This document shows positions 26,636 through 35,047 of a stretch of DNA of 64,000 nt, piece by piece. The stretch's first letter is position 1; every line of letters begins with the position of its first letter. Under the pieces are notes generated by a model that was not told the origin of the DNA, did no database searches, and saw nothing but the letters and a program-made list of their open reading frames with translations. A program made the translations under genes and the position numbers. Location of the stretch: NCBI RefSeq assembly GCF_004341515.1, contig NZ_SLZF01000004.1, positions 186,001 to 250,000 on the forward strand. Reading direction: 5' to 3'. The stretch comes from Allobosea sp. BK604. Its GTDB lineage: Bacteria > Pseudomonadota > Alphaproteobacteria > Rhizobiales > Beijerinckiaceae.

Positions 26636-27313
26636 GAGATTATCCTCCGTTGCTGGTGGGAGATGGATCGACCGGGATCTCGCGTCGTCGTGCAGCTCCG
26701 GTCGGTAGGCTGGCGCGGCGGTGGGTGGAAACGGGCAGGGGCCTGACGGCGCCGGGTCGGCCCCCTCGGCCATCGCAATCCCCTGGCGGAGCGCCTCGAC
26801 GAGCTGGAGGGTCAGCGTCTGTGGGATCAGCAGCATGATCCTGCGGGCCGAGCGGCCCTCGGCTCCGGCGGGGATCGCGCCCTGGTTGGGGCGGGCGAGG
26901 ATGCGTCCGGCCTGTTGCACCCGCCAGGCCACCGGGCGGCGATGCACCTTGCTCTCCGCCAGCGCCACGACCGCGTCGGCGATCCTGAGCTCGGCGAGGG
27001 CGCGGGCGGTGGCGAGCAATCCCTGGCAATAGCTGTCCTCGGACACCGCTTCGCCGTCGTCCAGGCCCACGAGCAGCAGGCGTGCCGCCGCGACACCGGA
27101 CATGGGATCGATCAGCAGCGTCGCCCCCGGATTGGAGGCGAGCGTGCCCCGCTCCAGCGCAAGCGAGAGGCCGCCCTCGGACAGCTCGTCGATCCGCTTG
27201 GCCGATCCGGTCAGCGGAGTGCTGGCGCCGAGGACCAGCAGCTCGGTCTTGAGCCGCGCGGCGTCTCCGACGGCGGGAATGATCTCGATGGAATTTCTCC
27301 GCGAAGAAATCAT
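26636..27313 (-). pseudogene. Truncated leucyl-aminopeptidase (M17) N-domain, in frame with DUF1269
   Basis: 226 codons with no stop before the DUF1269 start. The pattern 'KTELLVLG', 'LTGSAKRIDELSEGGLSLALERG', 'AARLLLVGLDDGE' and 'ALRQGIAMAEGA' follows the regulatory N-domain of PepA/M17 aminopeptidases, up to the helix that normally leads into the catalytic domain. There the homology breaks into a Pro-rich stretch vaguely like the LPPNVCTPTYL turn of PepA, and the metal-binding catalytic domain (with NTDAEGR) is absent. ATG 27313 is the likely start, without a strong ribosome site. Either a decayed pepA relic or a retained regulatory N-domain fused to DUF1269. I favour the relic, but the long open frame argues for some constraint. 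Confidence 0.5.
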
Positions 27314-27394
27314 GGGACCATGCGGCTGCTGATGAACGGGTTGCGGTCGGCCTAGGCAATCGAGGTCGCGCGCCATGCCGCGAGATCGGGGTTG

Positions 27395-28567
27395 TCAGGT
27401 AGGGGGCGCGCCGTTGCGGCCCTGCGGCGGTGATGCGGCCGCGGTCCGCCCGGCAGGCGCCGGCGGTGGGAGTTGCCGCACGCGCTGCCCGAGATGCAGG
27501 GCCTGGATTCCGCCGGAGACGATGATTTCGCCGGGCTCCAGCCCCTGCGAGACGATGACCTGGCCGGGATCGAAGCGCAGCACATCGACATTGCGCAGCG
27601 AGACGGTGGATTTCGCCGGATCGACCACCCAGACGGCGGGCGAGGCGCCCTGCTGGGTCAGGGCGCTGGCCGGGATCGAGACGATCGAGTCGGAGGTCAG
27701 CTCCAGCGTCCCGACCACGGTCGAGCCGAGCCGCATGGCCTCCGGCGGATCCTGCAGGCCGACCCTGACCTGGAAGGTCCGGGTGACCGGGTCAGCCTGC
27801 GGCGCGATCTCGCGAACCCGGCCGAGCGCGGTGACCGTCGCGGCGTCTGCGAGGGCGACCCGGATCGTGCTATCGCCGGCCTGCGTCTCCAGCAGCCGTG
27901 CCGGCACGTTGAATACCGCATCGCGGCCATCCTCGCGCGCAAGCTGGACCACGACTTGCCCGGGCTGCACGACCTCGCCGGGCTCGACATTGCGGGCGGT
28001 GACGATGCCGGCGACGCCGGAACGCAACTCCGTGAAGCCGAGCCGATCCTGCGCCAGCTCAAGCTGCGCCTCGGCATTCTCGAGCTGGGCCTGCGCCGTC
28101 TCCTGCGCCTTGAGCGCCTGGTCGAAGCGCGGCCGGGTGGTGAAGCCCTGCGCCATCAGCCGCTCCTGGCGCGCAAACGTGTTGCGCGCGGTGTCGACCT
28201 CGCCGCGGGCGGCTTCGAGCGTGGCCTTGGCGGCGGTCACCGCGTTCTGCTCGAGTGTCGGGGCGAGCCGGGCGATGACCTGCCCGGCTGTGACGCGATC
28301 CCCGACATTGACGGGGCGTTCCGCGACGCGTCCGCCGATGCGGAAGGCGAGCCCGACATTCTTCTCGGCCTGGATCTCGCCGCTGAGCTGGACATCGTTG
28401 GCGAGCTTGCCGGCTTCGACCGTCACGACACGGACGGGCCGCGCCTCCGCGGTCCTGGCCTTCTCGTTCTGGCAGGCGGCCAGTGTCAGGAAAAGCGCAA
28501 TGGCCGCCGCGCTCCGGGCGAGATCCCTGCAGATCGACGAAGGCCGCTTCGTTGCAAGATGCAGCAT
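27395..28567 (-). CDS. RND efflux periplasmic adaptor lipoprotein (second)
   Basis: 390 residues. Lipoprotein signal with lipobox LAAC near residue 32. Then biotin-lipoyl-like hairpin (FRIGGRVAERPVNVGD), an alpha-hairpin, and beta-barrel domains with VREIAPQADPVTRTFQVRV, the typical membrane-fusion-protein order. It links the inner-membrane pump to an outer-membrane channel. ATG 28567 shares a base with the RND stop (TGATG). Its relative upstream of the pump (31650-32858) is a clear paralogue. The C-terminal tail is rich in Pro/Ala. Confidence 0.88.
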   Translation of the reverse strand: MLHLATKRPSSICRDLARSAAAIALFLTLAACQNEKARTAEARPVRVVTVEAGKLANDVQLSGEIQAEKNVGLAFRIGGRVAERPVNVGDRVTAGQVIARLAPTLEQNAVTAAKATLEAARGEVDTARNTFARQERLMAQGFTTRPRFDQALKAQETAQAQLENAEAQLELAQDRLGFTELRSGVAGIVTARNVEPGEVVQPGQVVVQLAREDGRDAVFNVPARLLETQAGDSTIRVALADAATVTALGRVREIAPQADPVTRTFQVRVGLQDPPEAMRLGSTVVGTLELTSDSIVSIPASALTQQGASPAVWVVDPAKSTVSLRNVDVLRFDPGQVIVSQGLEPGEIIVSGGIQALHLGQRVRQLPPPAPAGRTAAASPPQGRNGAPPT

Positions 28568-31500
28568 CACGCAGAAACTCCCGCAACGGCTTTGGCACGG
28601 GCTCCCGGTTTCTTCGGCGCAGGCGAGTTGCGGCCGAAGACGGCAACGTAGAGAACCGGCAGCAGCACGAGGGTGAGCACCGTCGCGACCAGCAGGCCGC
28701 CCATGATCGCGAGCGCCATCGGGCCCCAGAACACCGTCGGCGCGATCGGGATCATGCCCAGCACCGTCGAGACCGCGGTCAGCATGATCGGCCGGAAGCG
28801 CGTGCCGGCTGCGTCGATCGCCGCCTCGACGACGCCCTTGCCGGTTTCCCGCTCGGCCTCGATCTGGCCGACCAGGATCACCGCGTTCTTGGTGATGATG
28901 CCGATCAGGGCGAGGATGCCGAGCAGGGCGACGAAGCCGAGCGGCTTGCCCGAGATGAGCAGGGCGCCGACGACGCCGATCAGCCCGAGCGGCGCGATGC
29001 TGAGCACGATGGCGAGCCGCCTGAAGCTGCGCAACTGCGCCATCAGCACGGTGAACATGATCAGCAGCATCACCGGCACCACCGCGATGACCGAGGCCTG
29101 TGATGTCGCGCTTTCCTCGACGGTTCCGCCAGTGGCGATGCCATAGGCCGGCGGCAGCGTCTTCCTCAGCGCGTCGATGGAAGGCTGCAGCGCGTTGACG
29201 ACGGTCTCCGGCAGCGTTCCGGGCGCGACATCGGCGGCGACGGTCAGGTTTGGCACCCGGTCGCGCCGCCAGATCAGCGGCGCGTCGAGCCCGTAGCTGA
29301 AGGTGACGAATTGCGACAGCGGCACCGAGCGCCCGCCGGGCAGGGCGACCTGCATCGTCCTCAACGTCTCCAGCGAGGCGCGGTCGGCATCCTGGGCGCG
29401 CACGACGACGTCGACGAGGTAGATGTCGTCGCGCACCTGCGTCACCACCGTGCCGGAGACGACTGCGTTGAGGATTGTCGCCAGGGCCTGCGAGCTGAGG
29501 CCAAGGCGGCGCGCCTCGTCCTGGTCGACCCGCAGGCGCAATTCGCGCGCCGGTTCGATCCAGTCGAAATTGACCTGCTCGGCCTTCGGATTGGCCGCGA
29601 TGACCTGCGCGAGCTTCATCGCGATCGAGCGGACCTCGGCGATATCAGGCCCGGTGACGCGGTACTGCACCGGCCAGCCGACGGGCGGCCCGAGCTCGAG
29701 CGGATAGACGCGGCCGACCACGTTCGGGAACTGGTTGGCCAGGAGCGCCTCGAGCTTGACCTGCAGCCGCTCGCGGGCCGCGACATCCTTGGCGACGATC
29801 ACCGCCTGGCTGAAGAAGTCGTTGGGCAGCTGCGCATTCAGCGGCAGGTAGAAGCGAATGGCGCCGCGACCGATATAGGTGCTCCAGCGCTCGACATCGG
29901 GATCGCCCTTCAGCGCCGCGTCGAAGCGCGTCGCCATCTGCTCGCTGGCATAGATCGAGGCGTTCTGCGGCAGCTTGAGATCGACCAGCAGTTCGGGCCG
30001 GTCGGAGGCCGGGAAGAACTGCCGCGGCACCAGCGGCAGCGCCAGCACGGATGCGGCGAAGAGGGCCAGCGTCACGGCGATCGTGATCCAGCGCAGCCTG
30101 ATCGCGGTCGAGAGCAGGCTCCTGAAGGTCCGCTCGACACGTCCGGGACCGGCATTGGCCGATCTGGCATCCGGCGCCTTCAGCATGGCGACGCCGAGCA
30201 CCGGCGCGAAGATCACCGCCACGAACCAGGACACGACCAGCGCGATGCTGACCACGGCGAAGAGCGTGAACGTGTACTCGCCGGCGCCGCTCGCCGCGAA
30301 GCCGATCGGCACGAAGCCGGCTATGGTCACCAGCGTGCCGGCGAACATCGCCATCGCGTATTTCTTGAAGGCGTAGGTTGCCGCCTTGGTCTTCTCCTCG
30401 CCGGCCGCGAGACGCGTCACCATCGCATCGGTCGTGGTCATGGCGTCGTCGACGAGCAATGCGAGCGCGATGATCAGCGCGCCGAGCGAGATGCGCTGCA
30501 TGTCGATGCCGCTGACCAGCATCCCTGCAAAGACGATGGCGAGCGTCAGCGGGATCGACAGGGCGACGACGAGGCCGGGGCGCACCCCGAGGCTGATGAA
30601 GCTCACCACCAGGATGATCGCGACCGACTGGTAGAGCGAGCTCATGAAGTCGGCGATGGCATGGTCGACCGTCACGGCCTGGTCGGCGACGAGCCGGGGC
30701 TCGATGCCGAGCGGCAATTCGGCGGTGACCTCCGCCATGACCTTGGTGATGCTGCGGCCGAGCGCCAGGATGTCGCCGCCGTCGCGCATCGCGATGCCCA
30801 GCCCGATCGCATCCTGGCCATTGACCCGGAACATCGGCTGCGGCGGGTCGGCCTGGCCGCGGCGCACCGTGGCGATATCGGCGAGCCGGACCATGCGGTC
30901 TCCGACCGGGAAATTGACGTTGAGAAGGTCGGCCTCGGATTGGAAGGCGCCGGAGACGCGCAGCGAGAGCCGCTCGTCCTGCGTCTGGATGATGCCGGCC
31001 GGGCGCACCACGTTCTGGCTCTGCAGGGCGCCCAGCAACGCGTTGCGATCGATGCCGAGATTGGCGAGTTCCCTGACCGAGAACTCGACGAAGATGCGCT
31101 CGTCCTGCGCGCCGATGATCTCGATCTTCGAGACGTCGGGGACGAGCAGCAGGCGGGACCTGATCGCCTCGACATGATCGCGCAATTCGCGGCTGGTGAA
31201 GCCGTCGGCGGTGAAGCCGTAGATGATGCCGAACGTGTCGCCGAACCGGTCGTTGAAGAACGGCCCGAGCGTTCCCGTCGGCAAGGTGTGGCGCATGTCG
31301 GCGACGAGATTGCGGACCCTGTACCAGGTGTCCTGCACGTCGCGCGCCGGGATGGACTCCTTCAAGTCGACGAAGATCGTGGTCACGCCCGGCGTCGTGT
31401 AGCTGCGCACGGTGTCGAGGCCCGGCGTCTCCTCAAGCTGGCGTTCGAGCCGCTCGGTGACCTGGGTCAGCGTGTCCTCCATGGTCGCGCCCGGCCAGGC

Positions 31501-31653
31501 GGCGGAGACCACCATCGACTTGATGACGAAGGACGGATCCTCGTTGCGGCCGAGTCGGAGGAAGGCGAGCACGCCGGCCGCCACCGCGATGATCATCAGG
31601 TAGATGACGACCGAGCGGCTCCTGAGCGCCCATTCCGACAGGTTGAAGCTCAT
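28567..31653 (-). CDS. RND-family multidrug efflux pump
   Basis: 1028 residues, full length for an RND pump with 12 membrane helices: one N-terminal helix (about 14-32), a large periplasmic loop, five helices (about 335-490), a long periplasmic loop and the final block. Helix four carries the proton-relay aspartates in ALLVDDAM. N-terminal RLGRNEDPSF is the usual AcrB-like entry. It is flanked by two adaptor genes with ATGA/TGATG coupling, but no outer-membrane channel gene is in the cluster. Substrate cannot be predicted from sequence alone; the HAE1-type pattern fits organic drugs. Confidence 0.93.
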   Translation of the reverse strand: MSFNLSEWALRSRSVVIYLMIIAVAAGVLAFLRLGRNEDPSFVIKSMVVSAAWPGATMEDTLTQVTERLERQLEETPGLDTVRSYTTPGVTTIFVDLKESIPARDVQDTWYRVRNLVADMRHTLPTGTLGPFFNDRFGDTFGIIYGFTADGFTSRELRDHVEAIRSRLLLVPDVSKIEIIGAQDERIFVEFSVRELANLGIDRNALLGALQSQNVVRPAGIIQTQDERLSLRVSGAFQSEADLLNVNFPVGDRMVRLADIATVRRGQADPPQPMFRVNGQDAIGLGIAMRDGGDILALGRSITKVMAEVTAELPLGIEPRLVADQAVTVDHAIADFMSSLYQSVAIILVVSFISLGVRPGLVVALSIPLTLAIVFAGMLVSGIDMQRISLGALIIALALLVDDAMTTTDAMVTRLAAGEEKTKAATYAFKKYAMAMFAGTLVTIAGFVPIGFAASGAGEYTFTLFAVVSIALVVSWFVAVIFAPVLGVAMLKAPDARSANAGPGRVERTFRSLLSTAIRLRWITIAVTLALFAASVLALPLVPRQFFPASDRPELLVDLKLPQNASIYASEQMATRFDAALKGDPDVERWSTYIGRGAIRFYLPLNAQLPNDFFSQAVIVAKDVAARERLQVKLEALLANQFPNVVGRVYPLELGPPVGWPVQYRVTGPDIAEVRSIAMKLAQVIAANPKAEQVNFDWIEPARELRLRVDQDEARRLGLSSQALATILNAVVSGTVVTQVRDDIYLVDVVVRAQDADRASLETLRTMQVALPGGRSVPLSQFVTFSYGLDAPLIWRRDRVPNLTVAADVAPGTLPETVVNALQPSIDALRKTLPPAYGIATGGTVEESATSQASVIAVVPVMLLIMFTVLMAQLRSFRRLAIVLSIAPLGLIGVVGALLISGKPLGFVALLGILALIGIITKNAVILVGQIEAERETGKGVVEAAIDAAGTRFRPIMLTAVSTVLGMIPIAPTVFWGPMALAIMGGLLVATVLTLVLLPVLYVAVFGRNSPAPKKPGARAKAVAGVSA

Positions 31654-32858
31654 CGTGGTTCCGTTCCGGTCAGGCGGACATGCTGGCCTTCCCGCAGAAG
31701 GCTGGCGCCGGCCGTGACGACGATGTCGCCAAGCGCGAGACCTTTCTGGATGAGGGCTCCGGCGGGGTCGGAGCTGAGCACGTCGAGCTTGCGCATTGAT
31801 ACGGTGAGGGTTTTCGGATCGACGATCCAGACGCCCGTGTCCTGCCCGCGCCGCGTCAGGGCCGTCGCAGGGATGGCGATCCCGGAGGTCTCGCCGCCGC
31901 GGATCGTGCCCGAGACCGCCGTGCCCAGGCGGAACGATGGTGGTGGCTCGGACAGGCCGACCCTGACCCGGAAGGTCCGCGTCACAGGGTCGGCCTGCGG
32001 CGCGACCTCGCGAACCCGGCCGCTGACGGTGACGTTCGGGTCGCCGGAGAGGGCGACATAGACGCGCGCGTCGGGCGGCAATGTGCGCACCGCATCGGCG
32101 GGCACTTCGAACACGGCATCGCGCCCCTCGCGCCGGGCGAGCTGCACGATCATGCGGCCGGCGGCAACGACTTCGCCGGGCTCGGCCCCGATGCCGGTGA
32201 CCAGGCCCGGTGCGTCAGCCTTCAGCGTCGTGAAGCCGACGACATCCTCGGCCGAGCGGACGCGCGCCTGGGCCGCATCGACCTGGGCCTGCGCGGCGGT
32301 GCGCCCTTGCTCGGCGGCCTCGAAATCCGCCCGCGTCGTCACATTGCGCTCGAGCAGGTGGCTCTGGCGCTGAAGCTGGTTCTCCGCCTTGCGCAGCGCG
32401 CCCTGGGCGGTGACGAGCGCGGCCCGCGCCGAGCGCAGCTCGTTGAGTTCATTCTCCGGATCGAGACGAGCGACGATGTCGCCCTCGCGCACGTTCGCGC
32501 CGACGCCGACCATCCGTTCCGCCAGCCGTCCGCCGATGCGGAAGGACAGCGCCGCCTGATCCTGGGCCTCGATATGGCCGGTGAAGCTGACATCGGCGCC
32601 CTGTCGCGGCGGCTCGACGGTGATGGTCCGGACGATCCGGATGGGCGGAGGCGCCTGCGCCTCCTCGCGGTTGCAGGCCGCGACCGAGACGGCGATGGCG
32701 GCAAGCGCAGCCGCAATCCGATATCGCCCAAGTTTGGTGAGCCGGGGCGCGCTCCTGCCGGCGATCTTCGTGAGGTCCGCCGACACGGCCCGAAGAGCCT
32801 TGGAGCCGGTCAAGCCGCTGCTGCGAAATGCTTTTTCTCGCGGGCCTTCCGGACACAT
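31650..32858 (-). CDS. RND efflux periplasmic adaptor lipoprotein (first)
   Basis: 402 residues. ATG 32858 is chosen for its GAGGAA site eight bases upstream, but then the lipobox VAAC is at about residue 62, an unusually long leader; GTG 32786 would give a shorter one. The body has FRIGGRLAERMVGVG (lipoyl-like half), an alpha-hairpin, and VREVAPQADPVTRTFRVRVGL. This matches the second adaptor in order and sequence, so the two arose by duplication. Its stop overlaps the pump start by ATGA. It is the first gene of the efflux operon; the upstream 475 bases contain a MITE. Confidence 0.85.
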   Translation of the reverse strand: MCPEGPREKAFRSSGLTGSKALRAVSADLTKIAGRSAPRLTKLGRYRIAAALAAIAVSVAACNREEAQAPPPIRIVRTITVEPPRQGADVSFTGHIEAQDQAALSFRIGGRLAERMVGVGANVREGDIVARLDPENELNELRSARAALVTAQGALRKAENQLQRQSHLLERNVTTRADFEAAEQGRTAAQAQVDAAQARVRSAEDVVGFTTLKADAPGLVTGIGAEPGEVVAAGRMIVQLARREGRDAVFEVPADAVRTLPPDARVYVALSGDPNVTVSGRVREVAPQADPVTRTFRVRVGLSEPPPSFRLGTAVSGTIRGGETSGIAIPATALTRRGQDTGVWIVDPKTLTVSMRKLDVLSSDPAGALIQKGLALGDIVVTAGASLLREGQHVRLTGTEPR

Positions 32859-33149
32859 CACGCTCTTCCTCGGGCGACCGTCGCCATGGAAGCTCGGGCG
32901 CAAGCGGGTTTCGTCGCACCAGGCTCCTCAAATGGTGACGGACGCTACCAACAGCGCGGGACAGGTGGATGAGCACAGAATCCCAATTCTGCGCTGCTCA
33001 TCCCAAACTTGCCGTGTCCAGCAAAGGCCGGAGTGTCGGTCAGGGCCGTCGCGGGCGTGATGCGTGCGCTGTCTGGGTTCGATGGCGCGTTGGACGATTG
33101 TCCCGGCAAGAGGCGATCCGTTGGGGCGTCATTCCACCCCATCCCCTAA
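32859..33149. other. Intergenic region upstream of the efflux operon
   Basis: 291 bases up to the MITE; with the element it forms a 475-base gap. No convincing gene or promoter was recognised. Expected to contain the efflux operon promoter on the minus strand. Confidence 0.4.
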
Positions 33150-33333
33150 GGTCTGTCCTCATATTGGCGGGTGCCGTGATCGAGCCATTTTCGCCCGCCC
33201 CCGAAGGGGCGCGGGCCTTTTTCCCGGCTGGTGCGTCGCGCGGCCTTGCAAACCGGGCGGTTTGCTGCCGCCACGCTCCTGCTGCAGGACAAAATGCCTC
33301 GCGTCACGGTACCCTCCAATATGAGGACAGACC
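33150..33333. mobile_element. 184-bp MITE-like element with long terminal inverted repeats
   Basis: The ends match over 30 bases with two differences (GGTCTGTCCTCATATTGG at the left end, its complement at the right), extending imperfectly to about 45 bases (both arms reach GAGCCATTTT / GAGGCATTTT). It is flanked by CTAA (33146-33149) and CTAG (33334-33337), suggesting insertion at a YTAR-type target as used by IS5-like transposases, although a TA duplication is also conceivable. It has no gene. Inside lie a terminator-like hairpin (33192-33222) and a second perfect hairpin (33248-33265). The right flank supplies the TAG stop of the adjacent response regulator. Confidence 0.75.
33192..33224 (+). 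terminator. Terminator-like hairpin inside the MITE
   Basis: GCCCGCCCCC pairs with GGGGCGCGGGC across a short loop (one mismatch) and is followed by CTTTTT on the plus strand. It could insulate one neighbour from the other; being part of a mobile element it may not have been selected for here. Confidence 0.5.
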
Positions 33334-34023
33334 CTAGGCTGGACGCGCCTCACGGATATCGGCTGGAAGCGCTTCCCAGGTGCGGATCAGTTCCCCGAGC
33401 GAGCTCGCGTGCATTTTCCGCATCGCATTGCTGCGGTGGAGTTTGACGGTGACCTCGCTGATGCCGAAATCGAATGCGATCTGCTTGTTAAGGCGTCCGC
33501 GCGCGACCTCATGCAGGACCTCGCGCTCGCGCGGCGTCAAGGTCTCGAGATATGCGAGGCTACGCTTTGCGACCGCTGCCTCGGCGCGCTGCGCGGCATC
33601 CACCGCAATCGCGGCGGTCACGGCGTCGAGCAAAGTCTGGTCCCTCACCGGCTTGGTGAGGAAATCCATGGCGCCGGCCTTCATCGCCTGGACCGTCATG
33701 GGGATGTCCCCATGTCCGGTCAGGAAGATGATCGGCTTGCGATTGCCGCGTTGAACGAGCTGATGCTGCAGTTGGAGCCCGCTCGCTCCCGGCATGCGCA
33801 CGTCGAGGATCAGGCAGCCGGGGCTGTCCAGGATGTCGGCTGCCAAGAGTTCGCAGGTCGAAGGGAAGCTGACCGATCGGAAGCCCACCGACAGGATCAA
33901 CTCCGAGAGCCCCTCGCGAACAGCCGCATCGTCGTCGACAATGATGACCAGCGGCTCTGTTTCGGGTGCCCGCTGGGTTGGGGAAGGCTCGGATCGTCGT
34001 AGATCAGGCTGGCCAGCCTTCAT
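33334..34023 (-). CDS. FixJ-like response regulator
   Basis: 229 residues. Receiver domain with the acidic DDD at about residue 30 and the phospho-acceptor Asp74 in LILDVRMPG, conserved TGHGD and Lys in FLTKPV. A LuxR/FixJ-type helix-turn-helix follows (LTPREREVLHEVARGRLNKQIAF, given only as its beginning, about residues 165-220). It should be phosphorylated by the sensor kinase in the same operon and activate transcription. It overlaps the receiver-only gene by ATGA. The stop codon TAG is formed with the CTAG at the edge of the MITE. Confidence 0.9.
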   Translation of the reverse strand: MKAGQPDLRRSEPSPTQRAPETEPLVIIVDDDAAVREGLSELILSVGFRSVSFPSTCELLAADILDSPGCLILDVRMPGASGLQLQHQLVQRGNRKPIIFLTGHGDIPMTVQAMKAGAMDFLTKPVRDQTLLDAVTAAIAVDAAQRAEAAVAKRSLAYLETLTPREREVLHEVARGRLNKQIAFDFGISEVTVKLHRSNAMRKMHASSLGELIRTWEALPADIREARPA

Positions 34024-34403
34024 GTTCGCCCTCCATGTTTCGATTCCGGCAAGGCGTCGCCGATAGCCGCCAGGAGAAGCTGCCCGTCGAAGGGCTTGCG
34101 GAAGAATCCGCTGATTCCCTGGGCTCGGCTTTGATCGGCAATTTCGTGGCGGCCCGTGATCATGAACACCGGCAGACCCGGACGCGACTTTATCACCAGG
34201 TCGCGAAGCTCAAAACCGTCCATGTCGGGCATGCCGATATCGGTGATCAGCGCGTCAAAGCCCGACAGGCCGTTGACGAGGAACAAATGAGCCGAGGAGA
34301 AGGTACGGGCGGCGTAGCCGGCGGATTCCAAGAGGTCTTCAAGAGATTCAAGCAACCTTGGATCGTCATCGACAACGGCCACGACGGGTCTGCGCTTCGT
34401 CAC
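34020..34403 (-). CDS. Single-domain response regulator (receiver only)
   Basis: 127 residues of a receiver domain alone: acidic pair in VVDDDPR, phospho-acceptor Asp55 in ITDIGMPD, and Lys in FFRKPFD. There is no output domain, so it may act as a phosphate sink or shuttle, or compete with the two full FixJ-like regulators for the kinase. Overlaps at both ends by ATGA show it is translated with its neighbours. Confidence 0.9.
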   Translation of the reverse strand: MTKRRPVVAVVDDDPRLLESLEDLLESAGYAARTFSSAHLFLVNGLSGFDALITDIGMPDMDGFELRDLVIKSRPGLPVFMITGRHEIADQSRAQGISGFFRKPFDGQLLLAAIGDALPESKHGGRT

Positions 34404-35047
34404 GCTCGGCTCCCTCCCGCTCGACGCGAATGAGTGATCGGGATGTCCAATTTCTCTGCGATCCGGACGAGGTCGGCGAGCGAGGCGGCAGCCATTTTCT
34501 GCATCACATTCCTTCTATGAATCTGCAGGGTGACCTCGCTGATGCCCAGCTGGGCGGCCGCCTGCTTGTTGAGAAGACCGCTCACCACCAGCGGCAGCAC
34601 CTCGCGTTCGCGCGGTGTCAGGTCGAGATAGCGCTGCTTCAGCGCGTCCAGACCGGCACGCTCCGATCGTCTTCCCCGATCCTGCGCGATTGCCGCGGTG
34701 ATCGCCGCCAGAAGGTCCGCGTCACTGAACGGCTTCGTCAGGAAATCCACGGCGCCGTGCTTGATGGCCTGGACGGACGAGGGGATGTCGCCATGCCCGG
34801 TTATGAAGATGATCGGCGGATGGTCGCCGGTCGCGATCTGGCGCTGCAGCTCGAGGCCATTGATGTCCGGCAGCTCGACATCAAGGATGAGACAGGCCGG
34901 GACCTGCGGCTTGTCCGCATTGATGTAGTCGCCGGCCGAGCCGAATGCTTCCGTGCGCATGCCATGTGACGCCAGCAACTCGCCGAGCGCTTCTCGAATG
35001 CGTTCGTCGTCGTCGACGATGAAGACGATATGGTCATGCGCAGTCAT
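34400..35047 (-). CDS. FixJ-like response regulator
   Basis: 215 residues. Receiver domain with phospho-acceptor Asp56 (LILDVELP), TGHGD and KPFSD, followed by a LuxR-type helix-turn-helix (begins LTPREREVLPLVVSG). It is similar to the 229-residue regulator two genes downstream, so the operon carries two related output regulators and one receiver-only protein. Its ATG overlaps the kinase stop by ATGA, making it the first partner translated after the kinase. Confidence 0.9.
   Translation of the reverse strand: MTAHDHIVFIVDDDERIREALGELLASHGMRTEAFGSAGDYINADKPQVPACLILDVELPDINGLELQRQIATGDHPPIIFITGHGDIPSSVQAIKHGAVDFLTKPFSDADLLAAITAAIAQDRGRRSERAGLDALKQRYLDLTPREREVLPLVVSGLLNKQAAAQLGISEVTLQIHRRNVMQKMAAASLADLVRIAEKLDIPITHSRRAGGSRA

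Noticed and set aside
29311..32061. Very long plus-strand open frame (about 916 codons) across the RND operon
   Set aside because: It is the antisense of a clear RND pump and adaptor; its translation is Arg/Asp/Glu-rich low-complexity with no domain, as expected for GC-rich antisense frames.
33248..33265. Perfect hairpin GCAAACC-GGGC-GGTTTGC as a stand-alone regulatory site
   Set aside because: It lies within the MITE core and is better explained as part of that element.
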